From positions 9,847,342-9,911,341 of the forward strand of contig NC_084832.1 in the NCBI RefSeq assembly GCF_033115175.1: a DNA stretch of 64,000 nt, written 5' to 3'. A model generated the notes under the pieces. That model worked only from the letters and a program-made list of their open reading frames with translations, ran no database searches and was not told where the DNA came from. Source of the stretch: Lepus europaeus. Its lineage: Eukaryota; Chordata; Mammalia; Lagomorpha; Leporidae. Every line of letters starts with the position of its first letter. Position 1 is the stretch's first letter. The position numbers and the translations under genes were made by a program. Positions 49,101-64,000 of the stretch are shown one piece after another.

Positions 49101-50741
49101 GTGACATCCTATAATTCTTGAACCTTCTCGCCAATGTTGAAATGTGAGACCTGAGCTTTGGGTTAGCTCTGTCCTTTCCAAGCACAAGATACTAAGTATA
49201 AAAGATAGGACAGGAAAAGTCAACATCTTTCAGTACTTGGGAACTGAGTGTTCCTCTACTTGGTGGAACCAGGTCCAACAAAGTGTCCTCGCAACCAGCT
49301 CCAGCAGCACACAGAATCCCCTTTGCCCTGTGCTGTGAATGTACTTCAAGGCTTCGATTGATGGGATAGATGACTATAAGGTGTGTTTGTTCGGGTTATA
49401 AAGTATTTTAGTACTATTTCTGTTTTGAACTTACCTTGAATTCTTACATTTCCTTGGTAATTTGCCAAATTATTGTGTGCACAGCTGGAACCAAGAATTG
49501 TTTCTAGTGGTAATGGTCATGATGTGGTTTTATTCATAAACCACACAGAAATTGCATCTTCACTGACATCATCTAATTGGCTGGATTCTCTAAGTGATAC
49601 AAGTTAAAATTTGCAAAAATTGCTGCAGTATAATCATTGGTGTTTGACACAGAGGCTGCCAACCCTGGGCATTTACCCAGCTATCTCCACCCAGAGATAT
49701 GTTCACCTAGGCAGAAGCCACCTGGTATGACCAGGCGGGAGGGTTAGAGGGTGGCAGTATACCAGACCACAGCTCTGAGAAAATATCTACAGTGGGTATA
49801 CATAAGGACAGAGAGAAATGAAGAAACCAAAATAATTATATCCTTATTATAACTGCTCTACAAAAACATACTAATTCTTCTAGTTGATGTCAAGAGTGTA
49901 CATCCACACTTTTGATCTCAAGTCAATGGGGATAGCTGAATTACACAATCCATGCAAAGTCATACTTGATATTTAAGACTGTAAAAGTCATGAGTCAATT
50001 TCAAATAATTACATTGCTAGCACAATTCAGACATATTCTCCTTATATCTCCTTACTTATATTCTTATATTCTTTTTACTTATATACATACATATACTGTG
50101 TGTATAAGTACTTACATATATATTATATACATTTCTTAGTTATATTCTTCTTACATCTATAGGTCAAATTACATTATATGTTTGCCTCTAATAGAAAGAG
50201 ACCAACACATAGCATATGGATTTTTTTATAGCTTAAATTCATCTTCCACCCAAGCACTAGTGAAAATTTTTAGTTTTTATATAAGGCCATTTTTATATTT
50301 CTTGCAAGCTTATTATCTGAAATGAAATAATACAGAAATGGCAAACATGCTCTTAGTATACAGTACTTGGGAAAATTACACCATTTTTGGAAATGAAAAA
50401 AGTCTAAATACTTAATAGGTCTAAATATAATATATAGTGTCTATCAAAATTATCTCTGTGTCATCAGGGCAGTGGATATTATAGTGGTTGACATTAAACA
50501 TAATTTGAGACATTTGTAGGTCAGCAAACACAAGCCAAGGTGTAATATTCAATGGATAAAAAAGTCCTAGCCCCCTTAAAGACATCAATGAACACTACAA
50601 AAGATGTAATATTCTATCAGTTGTCTTCTTAGAATTGGTGCGATTCCATAAAGGAACAGAAAATTATTTACCTTCTCGAACTCCTGGATCCATCGAGTGA
50701 TGAACTAGTGAACGACGATATACTGATGTTTTTTTTATCAT
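33572..50741 (-). CDS. METTL21E: METTL21E, class I lysine methyltransferase (whole gene span)
   Basis: Four coding exons on the minus strand (50741-50672, 38683-38517, 37395-37278, 33975-33572) join without a break into 252 codons from the first ATG, or 236 from the second (50693), which looks closer to the usual family start. Numbered from the second ATG, the SAM-binding motif EIGAGTG is at 87-93, the motif II acidic residue D110 follows, and the METTL21 DVVY signature is at 163-166. All splice sites are GT-AG. The family transfers methyl groups from S-adenosylmethionine to protein lysines in the cytosol or nucleus; from general knowledge the mouse protein is enriched in skeletal muscle and the human locus is a pseudogene. 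Here nothing is broken. ERCC5 lies upstream on the same strand with its stop 4.8 kb from this start. Confidence 0.92.
34846..35230 (+). mobile_element. CSINE in METTL21E intron 3 (host of a tandem pair)
   Basis: GGCCAGCAATGTGACACAAT head, GCCGCCACTTGCAATGCC, and AAATAAATAAATCTT with an A and GAA-rich tail (AAGAAGAAGAAG). It carries a partly duplicated middle (TGCCTGGGAAATGCACCTGG). Antisense to the gene. Confidence 0.9.
35233..35572 (+). mobile_element. CSINE in METTL21E intron 3 (inserted next to the tail of the first)
   Basis: GGGGGCCAGCACTGTGGCAC head directly follows the A-rich tail of the previous CSINE. GCCCTGGCCTGAAACAGC, CTCTCTCTCTGCCTCTCC and an AAATAAATAAATAAATAAATA tail follow. 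Younger than its neighbour judging by better preservation. Confidence 0.92.
35780..36138 (-). mobile_element. Young CSINE with perfect 18-base target duplication
   Basis: Reverse CSINE with an intact head: plus-strand AACCCAGTGTGCCGGCGCC, CGGAGGATTAGCCTAGTGAG. It is flanked by GGCTGATCTACCATTTTC at 35762-35779 and 36139-36156, 18 of 18 identical. The retained CpG dinucleotides in the head and the perfect duplication point to a recent L1-mediated insertion. It lies in METTL21E intron 3 in the gene's orientation. Confidence 0.95.
36157..37277. other. METTL21E intron 3, proximal part
   Basis: No repeat or exon recognised between the CSINE and exon 3. Confidence 0.45.
37278..37395 (-). CDS. METTL21E: METTL21E coding exon 3
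   Basis: Acceptor TTTAAACTAG and donor GTACGTAG bound a 118-base exon. It encodes ALVLCYFLETNAK, then VIEIGAGTGLVSIVASLL, which contains the glycine-rich SAM-binding motif I. Its last base starts the split Gly codon completed by exon 4. The frame is continuous with both neighbours. Confidence 0.96.
37881..37992. repeat. 112-base pure pyrimidine tract in METTL21E intron 2
   Basis: Every base is C or T; the METTL21E pre-mRNA therefore carries a 112-base purine (GGA-rich) run between coding exons 2 and 3. Not obviously part of a CSINE. Confidence 0.95.
38143..38345. mobile_element. Palindromic MITE-like element, copy 2 (nearly whole)
   Basis: The left half (from CTCTTCAAAAAGTTTATAG) is mirrored by the right half (ending AAACTTTTTGAAGTACC), giving a near-complete hairpin of about 70 bases per arm. 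It lies in METTL21E intron 2, 170 bases from exon 2. Confidence 0.75.
38517..38683 (-). CDS. METTL21E: METTL21E coding exon 2
   Basis: After CTCCTCTTAG the exon encodes TRDDYDDKQVVSEIMARCF and later GHEIRITEAMDCYGAVVWPS, the conserved METTL21 N-terminal segment ahead of the methyltransferase fold, and ends before GTATAATT. It is 167 bases: its first two complete the Glu codon started in exon 1, and the rest is 55 codons. Confidence 0.95.
38684..39230. other. METTL21E intron 1, distal part
   Basis: No repeat or exon recognised. Confidence 0.4.
39231..39440 (-). repeat. MIR SINE in intron 1
   Basis: TTATTATTTTCACCTTCAAA, AGATTAAAACTCAGAAAAC, TAAGCTTGTGCAAGGTA and AAATTTGAGCCCC follow the reverse-complement MIR order. 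Confidence 0.55.
39585..39660 (+). repeat. MIR 3' end in intron 1
   Basis: AAAGCACTTAGCACATTG followed by GGGCTCAATAAATGATTGTG is the standard MIR 3' end. Confidence 0.5.
39904..40228 (+). mobile_element. CSINE3-like element in intron 1
   Basis: TTTGGTGTAGTGGTTAAGAT head, GAGGCAACAGTGATGCTTCA, GCCACTGCAGGCATTTGGG, then a pure (CT)n run at about 40133-40166 and a CAAATAAAAAATAA tail. Antisense to METTL21E. Confidence 0.85.
40229..40614. other. METTL21E intron 1, unassigned
   Basis: No feature recognised. Confidence 0.4.
40615..40725 (-). repeat. L2 LINE 3' end in intron 1
   Basis: CCCATTTACTCATAGAAC, TGTGTGCCAAGCACAGTGCT and GGTGATGGGAATATGG follow the reverse L2 3' end. Confidence 0.55.
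40951..41270 (+). mobile_element. CSINE in intron 1
   Basis: GGGAGCTGCTGCTGTGGCAC head, GAAGCACTGGAAGATGGTC, CAGTGGATGGAAGATCTG and a CAAACAAACAAATAAAGTC tail. Confidence 0.88.
41271..42924. other. METTL21E intron 1, unassigned
   Basis: No exon, RNA gene or confident repeat recognised in 1.65 kb. The 94-codon plus frame at 41788-42072 has no recognisable product. Confidence 0.4.
42925..43243 (-). mobile_element. CSINE in intron 1
   Basis: Reverse CSINE: plus-strand CCAGGAGCCAAGAGCTTC, GCATTAGCAGGGAGCTAGAT and TTTACCCACTACGCCAAAC. Same orientation as METTL21E. Confidence 0.9.
43244..43386. other. METTL21E intron 1, short spacer
   Basis: Unassigned DNA between two oppositely oriented CSINEs, with a (CA)n run near 43349-43361. 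Confidence 0.5.
43387..43777 (+). mobile_element. CSINE2-like element in intron 1
   Basis: GGGGCCGGTGCTGTGGCTCA head, GCCCTGGCCTGAAGCGCCC, a long CT stretch (about 43645-43724) and an AAATAAATAAATCTTTG tail with 13 A. Well preserved. Confidence 0.93.
43778..44129. other. METTL21E intron 1, unassigned
   Basis: No feature recognised. Confidence 0.4.
44130..44450 (+). mobile_element. CSINE3-like element carrying an inserted U6 fragment
   Basis: AGTGAGCATTTGGCACAGTA head, CAGAATGCCTGGGTGCAAGTC, GGCCTGGCCCACCTAGAGC and a TATAAATAAAGAG tail. The body is interrupted at 44212 by a short foreign insert. Confidence 0.85.
44212..44241 (-). pseudogene. U6 snRNA 5' fragment (30 bases)
   Basis: On the minus strand these 30 bases equal the first 30 of U6 snRNA: GTGCTCGCTTCGG, then CAGCACATATACTAAAA. 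The fragment starts at U6 base 1 and stops after the internal AAAA. It is flanked by CAAGTCCCAGCTC at 44199-44211 and 44241-44253, a 13-base direct repeat (one C may belong to either). This is a retrotransposed scrap, not a working snRNA gene: 3' three quarters and promoter are absent. Confidence 0.93.
44451..45559. other. METTL21E intron 1, unassigned
   Basis: AT-rich intronic DNA; a (CA)n run lies at 45099-45113. No exon or confident repeat. Confidence 0.4.
45560..45861 (-). repeat. L2 LINE in intron 1, left piece
   Basis: GGATCATGGAAGGGACAGAC, GGGGGAGACATTTGAGCTTG and CATGTTGGGGCACTGTAG occur in reverse L2 order. Interrupted by the next CSINE. Confidence 0.5.
45862..46194 (+). mobile_element. 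CSINE2-like element inside L2
   Basis: GGGGGCAGGCGCTGTGGCGC head, GCCCTGGCCCGAAGCGCC, CATCCCATATGGGTGCCGG and an AAATAAAATAAATC tail. Retained CpGs in the head suggest a fairly young copy. Confidence 0.93.
46195..46545 (-). repeat. L2 LINE in intron 1, right piece
   Basis: GGCGTGATCAGATTTGATAT, AAGAACTCTATCTGGCAG and AGGCTGTTGCAATAATCCAG follow the reverse complement of the L2 reverse-transcriptase C-terminal region closely. One of the best L2 matches in the window. Confidence 0.75.
46546..47006. other. METTL21E intron 1, unassigned
   Basis: AT-rich; ends with the left target duplication (AAAGCTAATTCAT, 46994-47006) of the next CSINE. Confidence 0.5.
47007..47331 (+). mobile_element. CSINE with 13-base target duplication
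   Basis: GGGGCCAGCACTGTGGCGCA head to AAATAAATAAATAAATCTT and A-tail. Flanked by AAAGCTAATTCAT at 46994-47006 and 47332-47344, identical. Confidence 0.95.
47345..48070 (-). repeat. L2 LINE in intron 1
   Basis: TCACTCATTTGTTGAGCTCC is the reverse L2 3' end. Further on come AGAGAGCTACAAAAGG, GCCAATTAGAAGGCATTTA and ACAAGGGTGATTCAAGGC, again in L2 order. A 30-base near-tandem of GAAAAAAT units lies at 47998-48030. Confidence 0.55.
48093..48400 (-). mobile_element. CSINE in intron 1
   Basis: Reverse CSINE: plus-strand GCTGAAGCCAGGAGCCAAG, GGTCTCCCACATGGGTGG, and ATGGGATGCCAGCTTAACC. In the gene's orientation. Confidence 0.9.
48401..50671. other. METTL21E intron 1, 5' part
   Basis: No exon or confident repeat recognised over 2.3 kb. 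A short stretch near 50330-50420 repeats text of 46880-46960 (GGCAAACATGCTCTTAGTAT), a diverged local duplication of about 80 bases. Confidence 0.45.
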
Positions 50742-50751
50742 TTCTTGAAAA
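50672..50751 (-). CDS. METTL21E: METTL21E first coding exon
   Basis: The exon is bounded by acceptor TATTTGCCTAG (so at least one 5' UTR exon lies upstream) and donor GTAAATAA. It has two in-frame ATGs: 50741 (opens MIKKTSVYRR) and 50693 (opens MDPGVRE). The second is closer to the length of the family; the sequence does not decide. The exon ends in G, which with AG of exon 2 makes the Glu codon. Similarity to relatives is weak here, as N-termini vary in this family, so the assignment rests on frame, splice sites and position. Confidence 0.75.
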
Positions 50752-50815
50752 CTAGGCAAATAATACATTAAAATGAAATGTTAAAAATCAATTCGAATAT
50801 GTATTGAGTTATTTT

Positions 50816-50969
50816 TTATTTATTTTTTAAACTTTTATTTAATGAATATAAATTTCCAAAGTACAGCTTATGGATTACAATGGCTTCCCCCAACCCTATA
50901 ACTTCCCTCCCACCCACAACCCTCCCCTCTCCTGCTCCCTCTCCCCTTCCATTCACATCAAGATTCATT
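50816..50969 (-). mobile_element. Rabbit-type L1 3' end just upstream of METTL21E exon 1
   Basis: A 154-base L1 3' terminus: minus-strand GGAAGGGG block, CATTGTAATCCATAAGC, ATTCATTAAATAAAAGTT. It is flanked by TGTATTGAGT repeats (about 50800-50815 and 50970-50985, one mismatch). It lies 62 bases upstream of the exon 1 acceptor in the gene's orientation and brings an AATAAA at 50839-50834. Confidence 0.9.
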
Positions 50970-50985
50970 TGTATTGAGTGATTTT

Positions 50986-51689
50986 ATATTTAACTAATAA
51001 CACTTAACTTCAAATATAGTGGAGGAAATTATGTTAAAATATCATATATTAACAAGCAGGATTTAAGAAGTACCATCCAAACACTATCTTCTACATATCA
51101 AAATTAGAATAAAGGTTTCAAATCAGAAATTTTAGAAGCTACTAGAGAAAGAAAACATATCTTTCATCAGAGTCTTCCTGGATCACCAAGGCAAGCATCA
51201 TCTTCACACTGACTAGCGACATAGCAATCCTAAAATGTAGTAGGTAATTACAACATTGGGAGGAAATGGGTCTTGTGTAGTGTAGTAACAATCATAATAG
51301 TAATCTAAAGTAAAGCTCCCCAGTAATGGATGCAGAATTCACTCATTTTCACCAGTGTGCCATTAGCAGTGACTGCAATGTCAAACAGGTTAACCACCAG
51401 ATGGCTTTGAATAGTTCTACCTTAGAGTATTCCTACAATCCCAGCAAACATACTTAAAACTACAGAAATTACAGATTTTAGACCTCTCAAACAGAGCAGA
51501 TAATCTGAGTAAGCTTAAATGAGCTGCTATTTAAACTTTAAAAAATGATTGGATGCTTGACTTCTTAATTTTGGGTCATAAAATAAATAATCACTATGCT
51601 ACCATGAATGAATATAGCATCCCTTTCTTCCTAGGATCCCCATTTATCATTCACAGACAATACACTTTTCTTCACAACACGCTTCAGTA
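50986..51689. other. Unassigned DNA upstream of METTL21E
   Basis: No feature recognised; may hold METTL21E 5' UTR sequence or intron. Confidence 0.4.
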
Positions 51690-51800
51690 CATTAGAACAT
51701 AAATTATTTCCTCTACAGTTTACAAATGAGGAAAACCAAAGTTTAAATTACATCACTGAGGTCACATAGCTAAAACAATAGAAAAAGTTTTATTCCCAAT
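51690..51800 (-). repeat. MIR SINE
   Basis: CTCTACAGTTTACAAATGAG, AAAACCAAAGTTTAAATTAC and GAGGTCACATAGCTAAAAC match the reverse MIR core. Confidence 0.6.
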
Positions 51801-51925
51801 TTAGGATCTCTTCCATTAAAGAAAGCCATCTTTATTATACAAATTTGCCTGGATACCACTATTTACTAAATATTAACCCTGGACATACCTAAAGTTAGCT
51901 TGAATTTCTAGGAGGTTAAACAGTA

Positions 51926-52593
51926 TCATCCACAACTTTGTTTTGCTGCTGAGACGCTGGTAGGGAAAGAATGGCACCAGAGCACACAGTTGATTACTGT
52001 ACACCTGGCAGTGGCTCCACGCAGAGGAATTAGGATCCTGACAGCTGCAGCTTCCGTGCCTCTGGCATCACAGTGATTCAGAGGGCTGAAGAACTGTAGC
52101 AGTACTCCGTGTGTCCCATGAACAGCTCCAGAGCTAACAGGTGAATACAAACCACTCTGTGGGTCAGTGAGGACTATCTGGAGGAAGTGATCCATTTTTT
52201 TTAACTTCGATGCCAAGAGTTATTCTAAGACTCTACGGCTATAGGACGTCCTATGAAGTGAAGGCTGCATACTTTAGTATCACATGTCTGGGTGTGAACA
52301 GTTTTCAGAATCCAACAACTACACCAGAATGTGGGCAGCATTACTCTGCACCCAGGGATCAAATTATCATGACTCCTTCCTAACCAGACTTGAATGGGAA
52401 GGCTGAAAGATATGTCCATCTGGGCAACTGCAGGTATAACACAGGTGTGAGTCTTAGGTTGCATATAAATTACTCTTGTCACTGAATACATCCTTAATAC
52501 AAAGGTACTCGAGTTAACAAGACCATGATGTGTGAGTACAGCTTCTAAGAAAGACTTTATACGCACCCCCCACATACCCCACAGTGCAAACAA
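51926..52593 (-). other. Unassigned block with two long minus frames
   Basis: Two minus-strand open frames (52593-52225, 122 codons; 52216-51926, 96 codons) sit end to end with a frame change. I recognise no domain. The block could be an old processed sequence or a METTL21E 5' region. Not called as a gene. Confidence 0.3.
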
Positions 52594-53094
52594 AGCTGAA
52601 ATAAACTCTCTTTAATATACTAGACAGGACTAGGAGTCAATATCTAGTTTATGATTTTAGGTCATTTATGAATGTTTTTCTATTTCCTCATCTATAAAAC
52701 AAGGATATTAAAGTCACATGCTATTTGTGGGGTATTCATAGCATCTCCAGCTTCTCACATGCAGTGTCCAGCATCCAGTCAAAATTTAGCAGATAGACCA
52801 AGAAATAGACAACAGAAATAATCTCATAGGTGACTCAGATATTACTCAGCACAGATTGTAAAACAACTGTTACTAAGATGTTCAAAAAATAGATGGCAGG
52901 AATTACACCAGAGACCTGGAATATATAAAAATGAGCCAACTAGAACTAGAAAATAACAATAAATGAAATAAAGAGCTCAGTATATGAGTTTAACAGCAAA
53001 TGTAGATTAAAAAAGATGAATGAGCAAGAACATAATTTTATAGAAAAAGGTCTTCATCTAAATCAGCTATAGGTACACTACTTGCTTTGAAGGA

Positions 53095-53125
<31 letters not shown>

Positions 53126-53774
53126 CTGATTATTTTAAACAGGCAACCTGTTTCGTAATTTTGAGTTAGAAGATTTGGGGTCGAGTCATTTGGTAGAAAA
53201 ATTTGGTAAAGTCAGCTAATGTCTCTAAACCTGCCTCTTCCCTTCTAAAAGGATTATATTTTGGGCATGGAGCTAAGGGAAAAAGAGGATAAAATACCAT
53301 GTTGTTCTATAAATACCATACTTATGGCATACATTTCTAATGTTCTTGTTTATTCTCCTAGGCACACAGGCCAAATGGAAATTAATTTCTGAAACATATC
53401 TAGGAGTATTTGTATGCTCAGTTCAGGCCAACAAGATGAGAGAGGCAATTTTTACAGTCAACCTCAACATAACACATCTTGCTGGTCCTGGTTTTTGCCT
53501 CCTGCCCTTTCTAGAAGGTTGAAATGCAGATGTGGTAGTCACTCCATATAGACCACTCAAGCAGGCTGCACCTGGGACTCTGAATAACCTCATCATGCAT
53601 ACATCTTCACGTGCTCAGACTGGTCAGTCTGCTGAGAAACACAGAATCAGTGTATACGAATATCTCTTTGTTACAGCAGGTTAGCCATTACCCCAGCTAG
53701 CACTGAGCAAAGCGAGTGCAAATTATCTTACTAAACACAACAAAATTAAGCAGTTTAACAAAACTGTTATCTTT
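52594..53774. other. Unassigned DNA between ERCC5 and METTL21E
   Basis: No gene seen. A run of 27 T (53095-53121) is present. The last 15 bases (53759-53773) are the left target duplication of the next CSINE. Confidence 0.45.
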
Positions 53775-54082
53775 TTAAAAGAGTTATTTATTTATTTGAA
53801 AGGCAGAGTTACAGAGAGGCAGAGGCAGAGAGAGGTCTTCCACCTGCTGGTTCACTCCCCAAGTAACTGCAATGGCCGGAGCTGAGCCAATCCAAAGCCA
53901 GGAGCTTCTTCCAGGTCTCCCACATGGGTGCAGGGGCCCAAAGACTTGGGCCATCTTCCACTGCTTTCCCAGGCCATAGCAGAGAGCTGTATAGGAAGTA
54001 GAGCAGCCAGGGCTCTCATCCCATATGGGATGCTGGCACCACAGGTGGCAGCTTTACCCACTACACCACAGCGCTGGTCCTG
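53774..54082 (-). mobile_element. CSINE with perfect 15-base target duplication
   Basis: Reverse CSINE with flanks CAAAACTGTTATCTT at 53759-53773 and 54083-54097, identical. Plus-strand CTACACCACAGCGCTGGTCC marks the head. Confidence 0.95.
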
Positions 54083-54182
54083 CAAAACTGTTATCTTAAC
54101 TACAAAACATCTATGCAGAAAACTCTCAATTACCATTTGCATTGAGTAATGGCAATAACATGAAAAAAAATTTGCTCTTACG

Positions 54183-54219
54183 CACACACACACCACCACC
54201 ACCACCACTACCACCACCA
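54183..54219. repeat. CA/CCA microsatellite
   Basis: (CA)n passes into (CCA)n. Confidence 0.9.
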
Positions 54220-54562
54220 AAAATATTGTGCTTCAAATATCTGCAGAGAAAAGGAGCATCAAGAAAAGATTTGAGTTAATTTATGTGGCAGTTGCTATTG
54301 ACTTTAGAAGAAAGCGGCTACAGAGGACAGAGAAGCAGAGACGGATTGGAAATGAGGAAGAAACACTGAGCATACAAAGCAGCAGCTGGGGTCTGGGTCT
54401 GTGAGGCACTTGGTTAAAAAATAAATATAAACGCAAGCCCAGAAAACACAGCTAGTACTCCTTCAAAGATGCTGCAAAGTATTTCTTTGTGGTTGTTTTC
54501 TTTGGTGAAAATTTCAATTTGAAGGCTGAGGATGAAAAATCCAAAAAGACGGAAATATAAGG

Positions 54563-54763
54563 GTACTTCACAAAGTTCATGGAACATGGAATTATAAAAT
54601 AAGCTTTCTTTGCAGAAAAAAAATCTTGAAAATCCATGCATATTCAGAATGATCCTCAGAAGTGTGTATTATGAAAGAACTATGCCTGGATTTCAAACTA
54701 GTTTTGCATCAAAATAAACTTGTCTTTTAATTCAAAATTTCCAAGGACTTTTTGAAGTGAAGA
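54563..54763. mobile_element. Palindromic MITE-like element, copy 3
   Basis: The left end GTACTTCACAAAGTTCATGG and right end CCAAGGACTTTTTGAAGTG are inverted repeats that extend inward about 80 bases (GGAATTATAAAATAAG against CTTGTCTTTTAATTC). No transposase frame. Confidence 0.75.
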
Positions 54764-55487
54764 CACAGAAGGTACTTTTGAAGGCAGAAGACCCCAAGCT
54801 CAAAGTAACTGGAAGCAACCCTCTGATTGTTCTTAGTCCTAAGTAACCAGTAGCTTGGGACTCACCCTAGTGAGGTCTGGGCAGGAGCAACCTTCCTGTG
54901 CCCTGAACACCCACCTGTCAGCAACAATAACCCCAGCAGGCCGCTCCTACAATGGTCCCACCTACACCTGAGGCCCTGAGCCTCCCAGGCCACTTTACTC
55001 GGAAGTCAGCTTCTGAAAACAGAAGTAGCTTTAAAGCCAAACAGCATGGTACAGAGGTTCACACTCAGGTAAAGATCACAGGTAGGAAGATGCCTCTTAT
55101 TTAGGATTCCTAATTATGGTTACAACCACAACAAACGTATTATTGAAATATGTTCCAGTAGTAAGGGCCCCCACCCCCAGCCCCGCTATCCTTTTGAGTA
55201 GACCCTGAGGGAAACCAGGAGGCAGTGGGGAGCAGGGCTGGAGATGCCAGCACAGCCAGTCCTGTGGGCTGTCTAGGGAAGGCAGGTGGAAGGTGAGTAC
55301 CGACCAACCTGAACCCGTTCTTCTTTGCCACGTAGGCAGAAAGCACAGGTGATAAGGTAATGGAGTGAGAGATGAAGTCTGTGAACACAAAGACAAGCTC
55401 AGAAAACACTAGAGAAACACATAACTGTCAGGACAATGTCTGTTTTTAAAAAACACACACTAAACTCCAAGACCGATTGCAATGGCA
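54764..55487. other. ERCC5 3' flank
   Basis: DNA beyond the predicted ERCC5 3' end. Minus frames of 89-99 codons near 55100-55400 have no recognisable product. Confidence 0.45.
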
Positions 55488-55493
55488 TTTAAT
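55488..55493 (-). terminator. Candidate poly(A) signal of ERCC5
   Basis: ATTAAA on the minus strand about 70 bases after the stop, within ATAAAATTAAATGCC. A short 3' UTR would result. It is a common variant hexamer; its use is inferred from position only. Confidence 0.45.
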
Positions 55494-55559
55494 TTTATGA
55501 TGCCCTCACTACAAATTCATTACAAAATGTTATCCCCCCATGAGAACACGTATGTGAAA

Positions 55560-64000
<8,441 letters not shown>

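Overview
This window is nuclear DNA of a lagomorph, most likely European rabbit or a close relative. About two dozen copies of the lagomorph C-type SINE (CSINE) are present. They are recognised by a tRNA-derived head, body phrases such as CATCCCATATGGG and CTCCTGGCTCCTGGC, a CT-rich stretch and an AAATAAATAAATCTT tail. Several L1 3' ends have the rabbit-type 3' UTR (GGGAGGGAAGTTAT, ATTCATTAAATAAAAGTT). Older mammalian repeats (L2, MIR, MER5A, L1M) lie between them. Genes are split into short exons with long introns, and nothing looks bacterial, viral-genomic or organellar.

Two protein-coding genes are supported, both on the minus strand. At the right end (55.5-64.0 kb) is the 3' third of ERCC5 (XPG endonuclease): the last 26 bases of exon 10, then exons 11 to 15 and the stop codon. 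All exons join in frame and carry the catalytic acidic residues of the I-region, the DNA-binding helical motif, the PCNA-interacting motif and the basic C-terminus. The intron between exons 13 and 14 has minor-spliceosome (U12) signals with an unusual AT-AG ending, and a CSINE sits against its 5' splice site. Further left (33.6-50.7 kb) is a complete, intact METTL21E coding sequence in four coding exons, encoding a seven-beta-strand lysine methyltransferase of the METTL21 family. From general knowledge this gene is functional in mouse muscle but a pseudogene in human.

The left half (1-33 kb) has no exon I can recognise. It is intergenic repeat-rich DNA; in other mammals the gene beyond METTL21E on this side is SLC10A2, which is not visible here. 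It holds many L2 fragments, an ancient L1M interrupted by a CSINE, a rabbit L1 inserted into an ERV-LTR-like polyadenylated retrocopy with a 43-base inverted repeat at its 5' end, a full 950-base L1 3' fragment with target duplications, a head-to-head CSINE pair and a 143-base pure pyrimidine run.

Other notable items are a 30-base antisense U6 snRNA 5' fragment inserted into a CSINE with a 13-base target duplication, four copies of a palindromic MITE-like element, and CSINEs in opposite orientation flanking METTL21E exons 2-3. No new gene system was found; the most interesting signals are the splice-site architecture and the retrotransposition junctions. Repeat names and limits come from reading the sequence, not from a database search.
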